64,000 nt of DNA from positions 248,001 through 312,000 of the forward strand of contig JAJIZI010000021.1 of assembly GCA_021018995.1 (NCBI GenBank). The letters are read 5' to 3'. Made by a program: the position numbers and the translations under genes. Under the pieces are notes generated by a model. That model ran no database searches. It had not been told where the DNA came from and saw only the letters and a program-made list of their open reading frames with translations. Below, in pieces: positions 36,263 through 49,407 of the stretch; position 1 is the stretch's first letter; every line of letters begins with the position of its first letter. This DNA is from Chloranthus sessilifolius. Its lineage: Eukaryota > Streptophyta > Magnoliopsida > Chloranthales > Chloranthaceae.

Positions 36263-37620
36263 TGAGTTGCGTACTTTGCAATCCATATATCATGGATTAT
36301 ACGTGATTCTAATATAAGATCATCTGTAAGAATGTGCCACGTATTTTATGATGCATGGATTATTAACTTGTTTTCTTTCTCGGTAATTCAAATGCTGAGT
36401 AATAATTTTTTGTTACGTTTGATGCAACGTGCATGATAGATTGGTTCATTGTGGGAGAAGTGGAATGGTATACATAGTAGATGTTATTCGAAGTTGAATG
36501 TGATGATATTTCTTAAATTTAACTGGAAAAAAAGGATAAACCTATAATTTTGAATTGAGCATTATGAGGCGGATTCCCATCTTCAATCTTCTATTTCCAT
36601 GCTTGAATGATAAATAAAAGAAGTCCATTGTTTCTTTCGATAAAATTATGATGAGTGTTCAGGTAATAAACCCTTCTCTAATGGGGACACGACCTCGTCT
36701 ACAATTTAACATAGAATGGAGAAAGAGGATATGGAACGCAACACATTCTATTGCCTTCCTGGATGAATGGATTCCAACAACTTCATTGGTACCATCTATA
36801 AATGGTCTATTATCTTCGTAAATCTGAGGGGTGGTGGCATTAAGCTAACTTAAGCTAAGTAATTCATACAAGCATTAAAATAACGAAATGACATTTTCAT
36901 TTTCCTTTATCATGTTCTATTGTTAGATATAAATTTTCCTGCTATCATATTAATCAATATATACTTTAGTTGAACTTCTTTTCCTTGCGTCCTACAAATT
37001 TTTAAACTTCCTTGATTTTGATGTTCTATAATTACTATTCTTCTTATTTTCCATTTCTTCTCATTTATTGGCTAACACTTTCATTCGCTTCCTTCCACCA
37101 GGCCTTCCACCACTTGAAGAGCGGCTAAGGAGGGCTACTAATTGGTAGACATCAAACCTTTCACTTTATATTTCATTCTCTATTTTCTTTTCAGTTATGT
37201 GCAGTTGTTTACATATAAATATTTGCATAGTTTACTTAGCGAGCACAATCATACTTAGCGAGTCCAATTACTTAATATCACAATACCTGTTCAGTTCTTC
37301 AATACTATTATATGTTTCTTCACTTCGGTGATATACATTTTACCGATTACGAATAAAAATATAATGTATATCAAATATGTTCTTAGGAGGAATTACAAAA
37401 TTTTGCGGGAAACATGCAAAATAACAAAAAACAAACTATCACCTGCTCTCTTTTAATAACTTCTTCATAGATAAACTTCTTCCAATTTTGAATCTACTCT
37501 TACTGTATTTCTATCTAATTTCTCCATCATTCACTATCATTCGATATTCCTTCAACTAATTATTCCTTCGTTCTAGAAGATATTACATTTACATACGGTT
37601 GGTCAAATTTTAATAAGTTG
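36263..37620. other. Unassigned AT-rich DNA upstream of the Helitron gene
   Basis: No gene recognised. CCAGGCCTTCCACCACTTGA at ~37,100 reads GLPPLEERLRRATNW, possibly a small exon remnant. Confidence 0.35.
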
Positions 37621-37624
37621 AATT

Positions 37625-40600
37625 ATGGATAATAACCAGCAAAGGAAGCATAAATATGAATTGTCCATAGCTCAAAAAAAGAGAAAAAATGAAAGAATCT
37701 GATAAAGGAATCTCTTGATGGGAGTTTATCAAAAGGAGACTTTACTGTCGAAACGTAGAGAGTTATCTAAGAAGTGTAAGATTCAGAGGTTCTTGCAGTA
37801 ATGCAGTACAATCAAAAGAAACTCCTACTCAACCAATGCTCCTTAATACACAAGTCGAAGTAACCGCCCCATCAATTGCAAGTACATTTCTCCTTATCCT
37901 ATTATACACTCCATTATATAATTTTTAAAATAACGAATTTCATTGTGAGTATCCTAACAAAAATATTTCTCACTTAATCTTCGCATAGGTACATCAGCCT
38001 ATCGGAGAGAAAAGAAGAAAGGTGTTGCTAAGTTAGTTAGAGTCGTTGGTACTAGAAATTCACAAATCCGTCTGACAAACAAGGAGCGTGAAGTAAAAAT
38101 GATAGCTGATTGTATTTACTGGGGGGGGGGGGGGGGGCAAAACATATTAAAAATGAACCTCCAACGTTCTGTTGTTATAAAGGTGAAGTCTCTTTACATA
38201 CAGTTGACATACCAGATGATTTATATGCTTTATACACTTTTACATCAATGGAATGTAAGAAATTCCGTAAGTACATCCGTGCTTATAATAACATCTTCGC
38301 TTTCATTTCCATGGGAGTTAAGCTTGATAATGATATTGTCAATTCCTCTACTGGCATTTATACACTCAGAGTTCATAACCAGATTTACCATTCTCTTTCA
38401 TCATTAACCCCTCCAAACAATTGCGCAGAGTTCCTACAATTATATTTCTATGATACTAAACATGAGGTTGATAATAGGCTTCTTCACTTCCCAGAGCTAC
38501 ACCGGCAGACAGTTGAAAGATTGATTTCAATTCTAGAAAGTAATCCTTACACATTATTTCTATGAAGTTTATGTGGCTTGCAACCTCTACATAATTACTC
38601 AATTGTTATTAGAGAGAATTGTGGCCTAGATCAATGAGTGTTTAACCTACCTTCGACATCCCAAGTAGGAGTTGTTTTAACATAATGGTATAATGAAGAT
38701 GGGCGGTATAAAAGAGATATCATTGTGCACGGACAATCAGGTGAATCTTACAAAATCCATTCGAGTTACGGTTGTTATGATCCTCTACAATATCCTTTAA
38801 TTTTTTCCTACGGTCAGACTGGATGGCACAGGGGAATATTAAGGAACTCATGCAACCAACCCACCTCCAATGCTCAACACTGGGCAAATAATGCTACACC
38901 ACTCAATGAGGTTGCTTTCCAACAGATTCTTCAAGAAGAAGGTATTCAATAGAAAATTAATTTCAATAAATTTGATTTGAAATAAAATAATTATTACTTT
39001 ATTTTACGACCTTAATATCTTCCCAATTCCTATATTGCTCAGGTGACGTTTTTGAGAAAAATCGTAAACACGTCTCATGTCGTTAGTATTATGCATATAT
39101 GTTCCAGATAAGAAGTACTATTCGATGCAGTGCTCTGAATAGTGGCCGTTTATTCCAACAATATGTTGTTAGCATGTACGTCAAAATTGAAACTACAAGG
39201 TTAAGTTATTACTATAACAATCGGGCAGCTATACATGCGGATTTATACCAAGGAATCGTCGATAGTATTGCTGCAGGCGAACAACATGATTGTAAAGTTA
39301 GGAAAAGAATAGTCCTTCCAGCCTCTTTCATATGAGGACCTAGAGCTATGCGACAGAGATATTTGGATTCAATGGCTTTGGTACAAAGATATGGTAAGCC
39401 AAATATCTTTCTTACAGAGATAAAGGCTCTACTTCTTCCTAGAGGAGGCTCAAAATCAACCAGATATTACATCTTGAATTTTTCGAGCTAAAATTGATGA
39501 CTTGAAAAAACAACCCTTTGAGCATTGCATTTTTGGTTGAGTTGTTACACATGTTCATGTTATTGAATTCCAAAAAAGGGGTCTACCACATGCACACTTT
39601 CTACTTATATTACACTCGGAAGATAAATTACTAAATTCAGGTGATTACGACTAATTAATCTTTGCTGAAATTCCAGACAAGATGAAATATTCATTGTTGT
39701 TTGAACGCGTTGTCAGACATATGATGCACGAGCCTTGTGGTAATATGCGTCGTTCCTCTCCTTGTATGATTAACCAACAATGTCGTTTTCATTATCCTCG
39801 ATCATACTGCGATGTCACAACTCAAGCTAAGAACACTTACCCACTGTACCAAAGGAGGAATAACGGCCGAGAAGTTGAAGTTCGTAGTCATCTTCTAAAT
39901 AATCAATGGGTGGTTCCTTATAACTCATATTTGTTGCTATGTTATAATTGTCATATTAACGTCGAAATATGCTCAACCATTAAAACTATAAAATATCTCT
40001 ACAAGTACATCAATAAGGATCATGATCACATTTCCATGCATTTTGGATCAGATGGTATTGAATATATTATTGATGAGATACAACTTTTCCAAAATGCTAG
40101 CTGGGTGTCGCCTCCAGAGGCCATTTGGAGAATTTATGCATTCCCTTTAAGTAAAACATATCCAACAGTGCAAAATTTACAGTTACATTTGCCTAACCAT
40201 CATTTTGTTACATATTGGAAAAACCAAAAAGTTACACACGTGGTTGAAAATGATTATAATAAGTGTACGACACTCACAGAATACTTTACTGCAAATGCAA
40301 CTGACCCTGCTGCAAAGAAGTATGTATACCGTGAATTTCCAGAACATGACATTTGGAATTCACTTGACCGGTTTTGGAGTAAACGAAAACATTTAAGAGC
40401 TATTGACCGTATTGCTACAGCTAATCAAAGAGGAGAGCGATATTATCTACGTATCTTAACCACGTGCTTGGATCGACATCATTTGAAGATTTACTCACAA
40501 TTAATGGGAAAGTAGCTGGATCATTTCGAGAAGCCGCCTTGTCCTACGGATTATTAAAAGATGATGCGAACATCCTAAATTGCTTACAAGAAGCCAACAC

Positions 40601-42205
40601 ATTAGCAATGCCATCAACATTGCGAAGATTATTTGCTATAATCCTTATTTACTGTGAATCAGCTGATGTAAAAGTGTTATGGGAATCTATGTCCCCCCAA
40701 ATGGGGGAAGACTTTCATGATATTAGTCAAAATAATGCTTCAGTTCTTGATGCTTATGTTCTAAATGACGTAGGAACTATGCTTAAAGAAATGGAAAAAT
40801 CTTTGTCAGATTTTGCTCTTCCACGTGTTCAACTAGTTGAAACTATTAAAGGGAACCAGCCGGCTGCAACTTGTCCTAGAAGAGATATCAACCAATTAAA
40901 CCCTACTCAACTATATGCGTTGGATACAATAATGAGATGTATAGACAATTGTCAGCCTAAATTCTTCTTCACCGATGTCCCAGGTGGAATAGGCAAAACA
41001 TTTCTTTATAGAATTTTACTTGCTAAAGTGCGATCAACTGGAAATATCGCTATTGCTACAACAATGTCTGGTGTTGCTGCATCAATTCTTCCTGGTGGAA
41101 GAACTTCTCATTCACCATTTAAAATATCCATTGACATTAGCTTAACAAGCTTATGTGGATTAAGTAAGTAAAGTAGTGATGCTGAACTTATAAAAGAGCT
41201 ACCATTATCGTATGGGATGAGGCACCGATGTCGAAAAGATATGCATTTGAGGTCCTCAATCGTATTCTTCAAAATATAATGGACAAAAATATAATTTTCG
41301 GTGGTAAAATTGTTATCCTTGGTGGAAATTTTAAGCAAGTACTCCCTGTTGTCCCTCAAGCAACTAGAGCAGAAACAATAGATGCAAGTCTAATTAATCC
41401 ATACCTTTGGAATGCTGTGGAAAAGTTGAAATTAAATCATAATATACATGCAGAAGGTGATGCTGAGTACAGTCGTTATTTACTCCAAATAGGAGATGAC
41501 ATCGAAGAATCTTTTATGGAAAACTTAATAAAAATACCATCAACTATGATCATTACATATAATGAACACACCAACTGTTTGGAGAAGCTAATTGATACTA
41601 TCTTCCCATCTTTGGAACAACAGATACGCAATATAAATTATTTAGCCGACGGAGCTATTTTGAGCATGAAGAATGAATACATTGATCATGTCAATCATAT
41701 CATCATTTCCAACATTACAAGCGAAGAGATTGTCTACTATAGTTTTGATATTACAGTTGACAATGTTGACACCTCCCTACCGCAAGAATTCTTGAAATCT
41801 GATTCCCCAAATAGTTTGCCGCCTCATAAGTTGATATTAAAACAAAATTCCCATGTTTTATTATTGCGAAATATTAACCCTAAAAGCGGGCTTTGTAATT
41901 TCAGCGTAATATGCGTTGAAATTGCATCTGGTCAACATAAAGGAAAAGAAGTACTCCTACCAAGAATACCTTTATGTCCAGCAGAAAATGAAGGTTATCC
42001 ATTCCAATTTAAAAGGAAGCAATTTCCGATACGCCTTTCATACGCAATGACTATTAACAAAGCACAAAGACAAACAATCAAGTAAGTTAGAGTTTATCTA
42101 CCTGAACCCGTATTCTCGCATAGACAACTCTATGTCGCATTATCAAGAGGCGTTTTAAGGGAAGGTACTAAAATATTAATGAAACCAACACCTAAGAAAA
42201 TCTAG
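37625..42205 (+). pseudogene. Helitron replicase-helicase (RepHel), decayed
   Basis: The rolling-circle transposase of Helitrons: an HUH endonuclease fused to a PIF1-type helicase. It begins near ATGGATAATAACCAGC (37,625; lysine-rich start). The N-terminal Helitron-like region is at 38,150-39,340. The HUH motif reads RGLPHAHFLL at ~39,583. QCRFHYPR and YLYKYINKDHDH follow at 39,780-40,030. The helicase carries Walker A (GGIGKTFLY, ~40,985), Walker B (WDEAPM, ~41,215), GGNFKQVLPV (~41,322), SYAMTINKAQ (~42,037) and LYVALSRG (~42,130). The reading is spread over all three frames with at least half a dozen stops or shifts, so it is inactive. An RPA70-like gene follows in the same direction, as in many plant Helitrons. 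The outer ends are not certain: the 5' end may be 29,219, and no 3' CTAG end was found. Confidence 0.9.
38121..38137 (+). repeat. G17 homopolymer inside the RepHel remnant
   Basis: Seventeen G in a row in AT-rich coding-derived DNA. The reading of the protein changes frame at this run. Confidence 0.9.
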
Positions 42206-42345
42206 TGGCCTACATATACCAAAAAATCGTCTACCAAGAAGTGTTGGATAGTGTAAACAAATAGACTTATAACATCATGTTCATACACCAAAATATACTA
42301 CCTAACTATTATTTACATCTGTCACATCGTGCTTAAAGTAGGATC

Positions 42346-44262
42346 ATGGAAAAAGGGAAATCACCGATGCTATCAAAACGCCAAACTTTCGCGACAATCA
42401 AATCGGGAAACAAAGATTGGAAGGTCAAATGTCGCGTTCTATTGAAAGTAAACACTCGCCTTTATAATATACCGAAATCCTACGGCTCAGTTATGTCAAT
42501 CACATTGGTAGATAATAGAGGTATGTAATGAGTCGACTTCATTTACAAAATATTTTCTATCTTCTTCATTTGTTTTCATTACCTTTTCCATATTTCAAGG
42601 AACAATAATCCAAGCTACCATATTCAACGAGATTATTCAGCTCTTTGACCCAGTTATTAATCTACATGGTACTTACTATATATCCAATAAGTTATTAAAC
42701 TACATGCTACTTACTATATATCCAATGGCATAGTGGAAAAGGCAAACCCAAGATATAGTGTTAGAGAAATCAATTTTGAATACATGGTACTTACTATATA
42801 TCCAATCAGTTATTAAACTACATGGTACTTACTATATATCTAATGGCACAATGGAAAAGGCAAACCCAAGATATAGTGCTGGAGAAATCGGTTTTGAAAT
42901 AGGGTTAGACAGATACATAACTATTGTTGTAATCGATCATGATGATGCAATAATGGAACGTCCAAATTATGTGTTAGCCCCTCTAAAATCTAGGAGAGAT
43001 CATCTCCATTCACATACTCTCACAGGTCCTATGCAATTCACTACTTCTACTAAAGTTTTTTTTCTTACCATTGCTTTACTTAATTCTATGTTTCTAAAGA
43101 CACTGTTGCAGCTGTAGTTGATATAGATGATCACACATCAACAATATGTAAACGAGATGGAATTGAAACTTTACGTCGAAAGGTCGCACTTGTTGACATA
43201 GAGTACACTATTTACCAACATCCTTTTCCCTCTTTAATTTTGGTTTCCACATCGTACCTGTCACCTATAAATAAACTACAACTTCATTGGTTAAAATGAC
43301 TACAATTGCAGCTGCGTGGACTCCACTAACCTAACAATCTGGGAAATCTAGCAGCTAAAGAAGGGGATCCGGTAAAAGAGAGAATCGGTTCTTATCCTAT
43401 TATACCAGCCACTTCAATAATAGTCCAAGAATACAACAGTACGTTCCCCTAATAACTTGCATTATCTATACTACATGTCTAAAATAAGTTTAAATGTTAG
43501 CTGCAATTAACTATCCATCATATGCAGGGAAAATTTCTCTTTCGACAACAACAAATTTAGTAGTTTAAATTGACCCATAACTAAATGAGACAAGAAGAGT
43601 TTCGGAAGTGGTATACCTTATATACTTCTCCCCATTTTTTTTTACTATTGGCATATGATATACTCTAATTAGGCATTCGATTCTGATAGGCTTGGTAAAA
43701 ATAAAGGAGTCAATTCTATTTTTCTTAAATTCTCGTTGACATCAAACTCTAATGTTACATGAAGATAAGAAAATATCAGACATTGTTTCCTCTACTAACT
43801 TCACTGAATTACAAGTAACTATTATGCATCATCGCCATCTATTTTCTCCATCATTGTCTAGAATATAACCTATAATCTCCCCTCACTATTTGGCCTTACC
43901 CAATAGGGTCATGGTTATACGTTCCACGCACATTTTCAAGAGGTCAGAAATACCACCAACCTGTGGTACTTAACATGTAAAAAATGCACTAAAAAAGTGA
44001 TAAAAGAAAACAATAATCGGGCATGATCAAATTGTGACCCTCAGAATCTTGAGACTACTTACAAGTCTACCTCCATCTCATCATCCATGCTACTAAATAT
44101 TTGAAATCAATATATATGTTCTCTTCTAATTTTCTTCTCCCTATTCCACATGTATAGGTTACATACAAAGGTTTATGACGATAGTGGCAACATGTGGATC
44201 ATTTCATAAAGAAGTCGATAAATTGTTACAATTTAATATTGATGATCTAAGGAAGTTAGAGG
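42346..44262 (+). pseudogene. RPA70-like single-strand-binding protein gene of the Helitron, decayed
   Basis: Downstream of RepHel in the same orientation. The first exon reads KVKCRVLLKVNTRLYNI...GSVMSITLVDNRG, then GTYYISNGTMEKANPRYSAG and FEIGLDRYITIVV, which fit the first DNA-binding OB fold of RPA70. Later pieces (KERIGSYPIIP ~43,380, KISLSTT ~43,532, YKGLMTIVATCGSFHKEVDK ~44,165) fit later OB-fold exons with intron-like gaps between. Plant Helitrons often carry such a gene, presumably to coat single-stranded intermediates. There are several stops and a tandem duplication in an early exon, so it is not functional. Confidence 0.75.
42663..42885. repeat. ~115-bp tandem duplication in the RPA-like pseudogene
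   Basis: TACTTACTATATATCCAAT(A/C)AGTTATTAAACTACATG and GGCA(T/C)A(G/A)TGGAAAAGGCAAACCC occur twice in a row, with few differences, so the duplication is recent relative to the decay of the gene. Confidence 0.75.
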
Positions 44263-44411
44263 TATATACTTGTTCCTCTTTTTATCTCTAATGATACATA
44301 ACATGCCCAAATTGCACTTCTTATATATGTGTTCTTTCTTCACACAAGATTCGAACATCGCCCAATTGATCAAATGTATGTCAGGGTGTGTAAGGAAGGC
44401 ATTCTACTTCA

Positions 44412-44412
<1 letters not shown>

Positions 44413-44474
<62 letters not shown>
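44413..44474. repeat. (AT)n microsatellite
   Basis: About 30 AT units, just downstream of the RPA-like remnant. A perfect palindrome ACAAATTTCGTCGAAATTTGT lies at ~44,512. Confidence 0.95.
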
Positions 44475-44478
<4 letters not shown>

Positions 44479-44529
44479 GAGCTTACAAGAAATTGTATGT
44501 AAAGCATCGTAACAAATTTCGTCGAAATT

Positions 44530-45060
44530 TGTCAAAAAGGGGGGGTCAAACAAAAAATTTTGGGAAAATTTCGGTATTTTTTGATCATTTTTATATTTTT
44601 CGATGAAATTTTGATAAATTTCGGTATTTTGTTTTTATGTTAATCTTTTTAACATTTTATTATTATTATATATGTTAGTAATTTAGTATATATTATAGTA
44701 TTTTTTTTAAAAAATATTAAAAATACTTTTAATCTCCAAAACTTTTCTGAATTTTTTTGGAAAGGTATTGAAATTAATCCAAAATTAATCGGAAATGTGC
44801 TAAAGTAACTCCCACGAAAAATGGCTGAAAACGAAATTTGCAACTATGACGTAAAGTGACTTTAGGCGGTGAATAACCAAACGATCAAAGAAGCGTAGAG
44901 CTGCTCTATTTGATTTTGTCCAAATTCTCTTTCGTGTGCTTCCCACGTGAACAACGGGCAGGGCAAAGGTCCAACTTGATTTCGTCAAGTGTATTTCCAG
45001 CCATTGGATGAGAGAGAATCTTAAATTTCACGATTTTCCATTTTATAAAATCTCAGTTTC
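44530..45060. other. Unassigned AT-rich DNA
   Basis: No gene seen. Rich in GAAATTT(C) phrases of the kind also found at 48,570-48,680 and 52,180-52,250. Confidence 0.4.
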
Positions 45061-45069
45061 TCATATTTT

Positions 45070-47400
45070 TTGTTTTTTTAAGGATATACTCCCCACTGTC
45101 ATTTAAGCACCAAAATAGTGCTATATCTATCATTGATAGGCTGAAGGTGTAGGTAATCCAGACGGATAAAAGTAGTAGATAAATTGAAAGACACTGAACT
45201 CAAAAATCAATTTTTTGGAGAGGTTTTAAGTTGTAATCATCCGATATGTGCACTCGAATACCCACCGTTGTATTTAGTTTTAATGATTGATATTCAAACT
45301 TATCAATCGGATGATTCATATCCAATATGTCCAATGGACACAATTCTTTGGCTAAAACATCTTCTAATGCTTGATTGTTGCATAAACCATTTAGATTGAT
45401 TATAAATTGATGCCACATGACATATTAGTAAACCACACTTTAATGGTGTGAGATAAAAAAAAATTTAATTGGATAAAGTTATTGGAATATCAAATCTTAT
45501 AAAAGCAGAAGACTTTGATTACCTGAATAAGGTAATCGACCCATTTGAATTGGGACACATGTAATGTGGTCTCATTAAATTATTTTGATGAGTTAAAGAT
45601 TAGGGTACAAGTATTTGCAGCCAAAGATTTGGTCTCGGTAATTGATGGTTCCACCTTTAACACAGTTGACTGACTTGATACAGATGCTGGAGATTGTTTC
45701 TCATCCAAATCTTTTATACAATAGATCTTGAGATTCACTTACTAGATGGTCAGACATTGATTCCACATGATACACATTTCTAAAGTGATCCGATAATCCT
45801 TCTCATGGTACGTCATGATCACGGTCACTTTTGATGATGTGTGCCACGTGGAGTCAAAATATGACCATCTAATAGGTGGGTCATGATCTTAAGATCCATT
45901 GTGTGAAAGATTGTGACAAAAAACATTCCCCTAATTCCAGGAAATCCTTGGACCTAAAGGTTGCAATATTATCAACCTCCCATTGGGATATCGGCCCAAT
46001 CCTTCTTTTAAATGAGTACTAGATCTTTGAGTTTACTCACGCTGAATCTCATTGATGCTTTGAATAAGATGATGGAGATCATTTTTCGTCTCAATCTTAC
46101 ACACGATGGATCTTGAGATTATGGGCATACCATTAGATGATGAGTTTTTTAAGTTTCAAAAAACAACCTTTTGTGCCATGTAAAATAAAAAGTTGACTAT
46201 GATGGTAAATCATGATTTCAAGGTCCATCTTGTGAAAGATTGGGACCGAAAGTAATTTCTATCTTTTGATTCAAAGCAATCAACAGGTTTTATGAAAAAC
46301 AATGCCACTTGTTAAAAAGTGACCATGCAACAAGTCGGTCATTGGAGTTGACTTTTTTCCCATTGTGATAAAAGGGTGGGATAATATTGTATGAAGGACA
46401 TATTTTATGTAGATGAAGCGTAGATGACTAATGTAGCATAACGCAATTGGTTGCAAGTGTAATGGGCCTCAATTAGTGCAGGTTGATATAGTCACTTACA
46501 TTACGCCACGTCAGCCAGCTCCACTTTGCGTTCAACAAATATGTCCATTTATAATTTTCCTAAAAGGGTTTCCACAATTTGGAGATGAGTCAAGAGATTC
46601 ACCTTTGTCGACTTCTTGTCTTCTTAAAATAAATAAGACACCAACTTTTGAGAGGTTTCTCTTGTTTAAATCCCCTTCTTAAATTAGAAGGCCGGCTTTT
46701 TAGAGGATTGCGACTCTCCGACCGTCATTCAAACACCAAATGGTGATTAAATCTTACACCATTAAAGGTCATAGATGTGAGTAATCCACCAAAGTGATAG
46801 ATATATACATAAAAGGGAAATGGGTCTTTATACCTTTGAAGTGTGATTTATCATTGTGCCATGCGGCACACATCTATGATCAATCTAAATTGCCCAAGTA
46901 GCAATCGATCGTTGGAACATATCCTGGCCAAATGATCATGCTTATAAGTGGATGTAAACCATTTGATGATCGCGTGAAGTTTAATATCAGTCATGAAAAT
47001 TAAGAATAATCGTTAGTATTAGAGAGCATAGATTAGATGCCTCAAATCTCTCAAAAAGTGTGATTTTTGAACCCATTGAACTTCAATTGATGATATATCA
47101 CTTTGACTGTATGGATTTTCATAAGCCAAGAAATAGTGTAGGATTGTTTAAACATCATTTAGTGTTAAAATGACGGTCAGGAGAGCCGGTCTCGTTGAAT
47201 ATAATATCATCTGTTGTTACTAGTTTGAATGGTTGATATTAAAGTTCATAAATCGGATGGTTCACATCCACTTATAGGCATGTTTCTTTGGACTGAGATA
47301 TTTTCTAATGTTAGTTGCCACTTGGACAATTTAGCTTGGTCAAGAACGTTTGCCACATGGCATGATGATAAATCACACTTTCATGGTTTGGGGTAAAAAA
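45070..47400. mobile_element. Cluster of related foldback/MITE sequences
   Basis: Pieces around CCGTCATTCAAACACCAAATGG (46,720), CTGTCATTTAAGCACCAAAA (45,095) and the inverted AGTGTTAAAATGACGGTCAG (47,160) mark one family. A second inverted pair is 46,836-47,000 against 47,225-47,400 (GTGTGATTTATCAT...TATAAGTGGATGT and inverse), with a further copy in direct orientation at 45,240-45,465. Between them lie two copies of the dispersed GGAGATCATTTTTCGTCTCA repeat (45,640 and 46,030). Individual boundaries and target duplications could not be resolved. Confidence 0.55.
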
Positions 47401-48212
47401 TAGAAAAATTATAAACCCTAGATATTCAAACCTACACAAATCCTAGACAGCAGATTTGGGGAGTGAAATTACCATTTTATCCATGCGCCTGTGTCTAGTC
47501 ATAAAAATTGCCAAATTTTTCGATCAATACTGATATGACATTTGATACCTTGCTTTCATCACAAACGCCGTGTTTGAAATTCAGTTCTTGGAAGTGTAAC
47601 AACAATTCCATGCTACTACTTCCTTGAAACTGAATTCCTTCGGAAATATCACTTCTCGTCTCTGATAATGTTGGGTGAGAAGTGACTTCCCTAAAATTTC
47701 AGCTTCATTTTTCGATTAGATTCATATTACACTTACCGAATTATTGAGGGCACATATGCTTAAAAAGCTAATTGTCTGCTTTAAATAAGATTATGAGATC
47801 GTTTTTCATCCTACCCTCTTTTCACATTCTCCAACTTTAGTCCCCATTCCGCAAACAAAGCTACCACAATCTTATTGGAAAGTTTGAGGACCTCATTCCA
47901 ACTAATATTGCAAATATTCATTTAATTGATTCATCCCAAACTTAAAAGCCAAATTTCAAAAAATGGAGTACACACTAATTTGCCTTTGGATTATATAAAA
48001 AAGGAGACATTTATGTATCTCAAGGACTTCTTTTGCATTAGGATTATTTTTGAGTCTAAAAAATCTGTGAAAGTCAAATTCTCATAAAATTCTACACCTA
48101 AAAGGGCATGTTATCTAACATCAAGAATGGATACAACCCATTTTCTCTCAAAATGTCGGCGAATCCAATTTTGGAATAGAGTGGTCCAACTTGGTAGTAG
48201 GAATTGAGTTTT
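47401..48212. other. Unassigned DNA
   Basis: No gene recognised. A worn copy of the dispersed ATTGAGGGCACATATGC...GATTATGAGATCG repeat lies at ~47,740-47,810. Confidence 0.4.
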
Positions 48213-48350
48213 TGTTTTACTTTTTTTGTTTGTTTTTTCAATTTTATGTTACGTAAGCTAAGATCGAACATGTGACCTCAAGGTTGTGGCATAATGCACC
48301 TTCTAGTTGAGCTACAAGCCAAACCCCAAGTCATCCTCAACCAACGATCA
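48213..48350 (-). mobile_element. tRNA-derived SINE (reverse)
   Basis: On the minus strand: GGTTTGGCTTGTAGCTCAAC (A-box region), then GAGGTCACATGTTCGATCTT (B-box), then an A-rich tail (T-rich 48,213-48,240 on the plus strand). The two pol III boxes at the expected spacing support a SINE. Confidence 0.7.
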
Positions 48351-48359
48351 AACACTCGG

Positions 48360-48500
48360 ATTTCATTTCGGTTTCAGTGGGGACTGAAACCAAAATTTTG
48401 AATTTTGGCCGAAATCTTCAATTCAATACAGAAAATACCAAAAATATGAGTTTGAACCATCTTCAGATTTCGGCCAAAAGTTTGAATCATGCCTTCAACT
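48360..48500. repeat. Second copy of the 'CGGTTTCAGTGGGGACTGAAA' repeat
   Basis: TTTCGGTTTCAGTGGGGACT and GAAACCAAAATTTTGAATTT match the repeat at 22,618-22,795. Confidence 0.5.
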
Positions 48501-48954
48501 AATAGGAAACCGTGACCATGCTTAAACAGTTCTGCAGTCACCAAAATGGCCGAACTTTTGAAATTTTCTTGAATAAAGTGGGATTTTTTTGTATCGCAAA
48601 TTAATCAGGAATTATTCGCAAATTTTATAGAAACTTGTGTGTTTTTAAAATTTTCACAAAATTTGTGATTATTTTGTGACATATTCAACAAATCATGACT
48701 TTTTTTTTACTATTTGTAAATTCTTTTATACTTTTTAATCTTAATATTTACTTTATATACTTTTTTCTCCGATTTTTCATGTTTTTGCATGGGTGTAAAA
48801 GTGTCTGGGCAGAGACCAAATGTAAGTGACCCATCAACAACTTGTCTATCAATTTTGGATCAGCTTTGTGAGTCCTATTTTAGGACTCATTTTGGCTAAA
48901 CTCTTTTGACATTTGAGAATCCTCTCTATTTCCTTTCACCACTACCCTTTTGAG

Positions 48955-49125
48955 TTTTTTTTTCCCTTATTATCGGTAAAAGCTATAATTTCATTGATAA
49001 AAATGAGAATTACAGCTGAACAAAAGGGTCGACCAAAGAGCTCGAAAGGAAAAAAAAAAAAAAAAAAAAGGAAAAGAGAGAATAATACAATACAAGGAGA
49101 GAGAAATAAAGTACAATAAATACGC
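48955..49125 (-). mobile_element. 3' end of an L1-type LINE (reverse)
   Basis: On the minus strand: GAGCTCTTTGGTCGACCCTT, then TTTTTATCAATGAAATTATAG, then TTTTACCGATAATAAGGG and an A-run. A pyrimidine-rich stretch, an ATCAATGAAATT phrase and a TACCGATAA-A(n) tail are typical of plant L1 3' ends. Coding region absent. Confidence 0.5.
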
Positions 49126-49407
49126 CAACCGTATCCTTCCCTTCGAACCTTTTGAATAAACTTGAAAGGCTACATCCTTGCAATGAGTTTTCTGTATTTT
49201 ATTATGAGATAAGCCTCTTTATATAGAGGATGATCCAATCAATTAAAATCTAAAAAGATCTTTAATTATTTAAAATAAGTTTTAAACTATTTAAAGTATT
49301 TTAGGAAGTATTTGTGTGTGATAATCTCCAAGATGCAATTAAATCTCCACTACACCCTCAGCTTTGTCATATTCCCTGTGTTGTCTTGAGATTTAACAAG
49401 ATCAATT

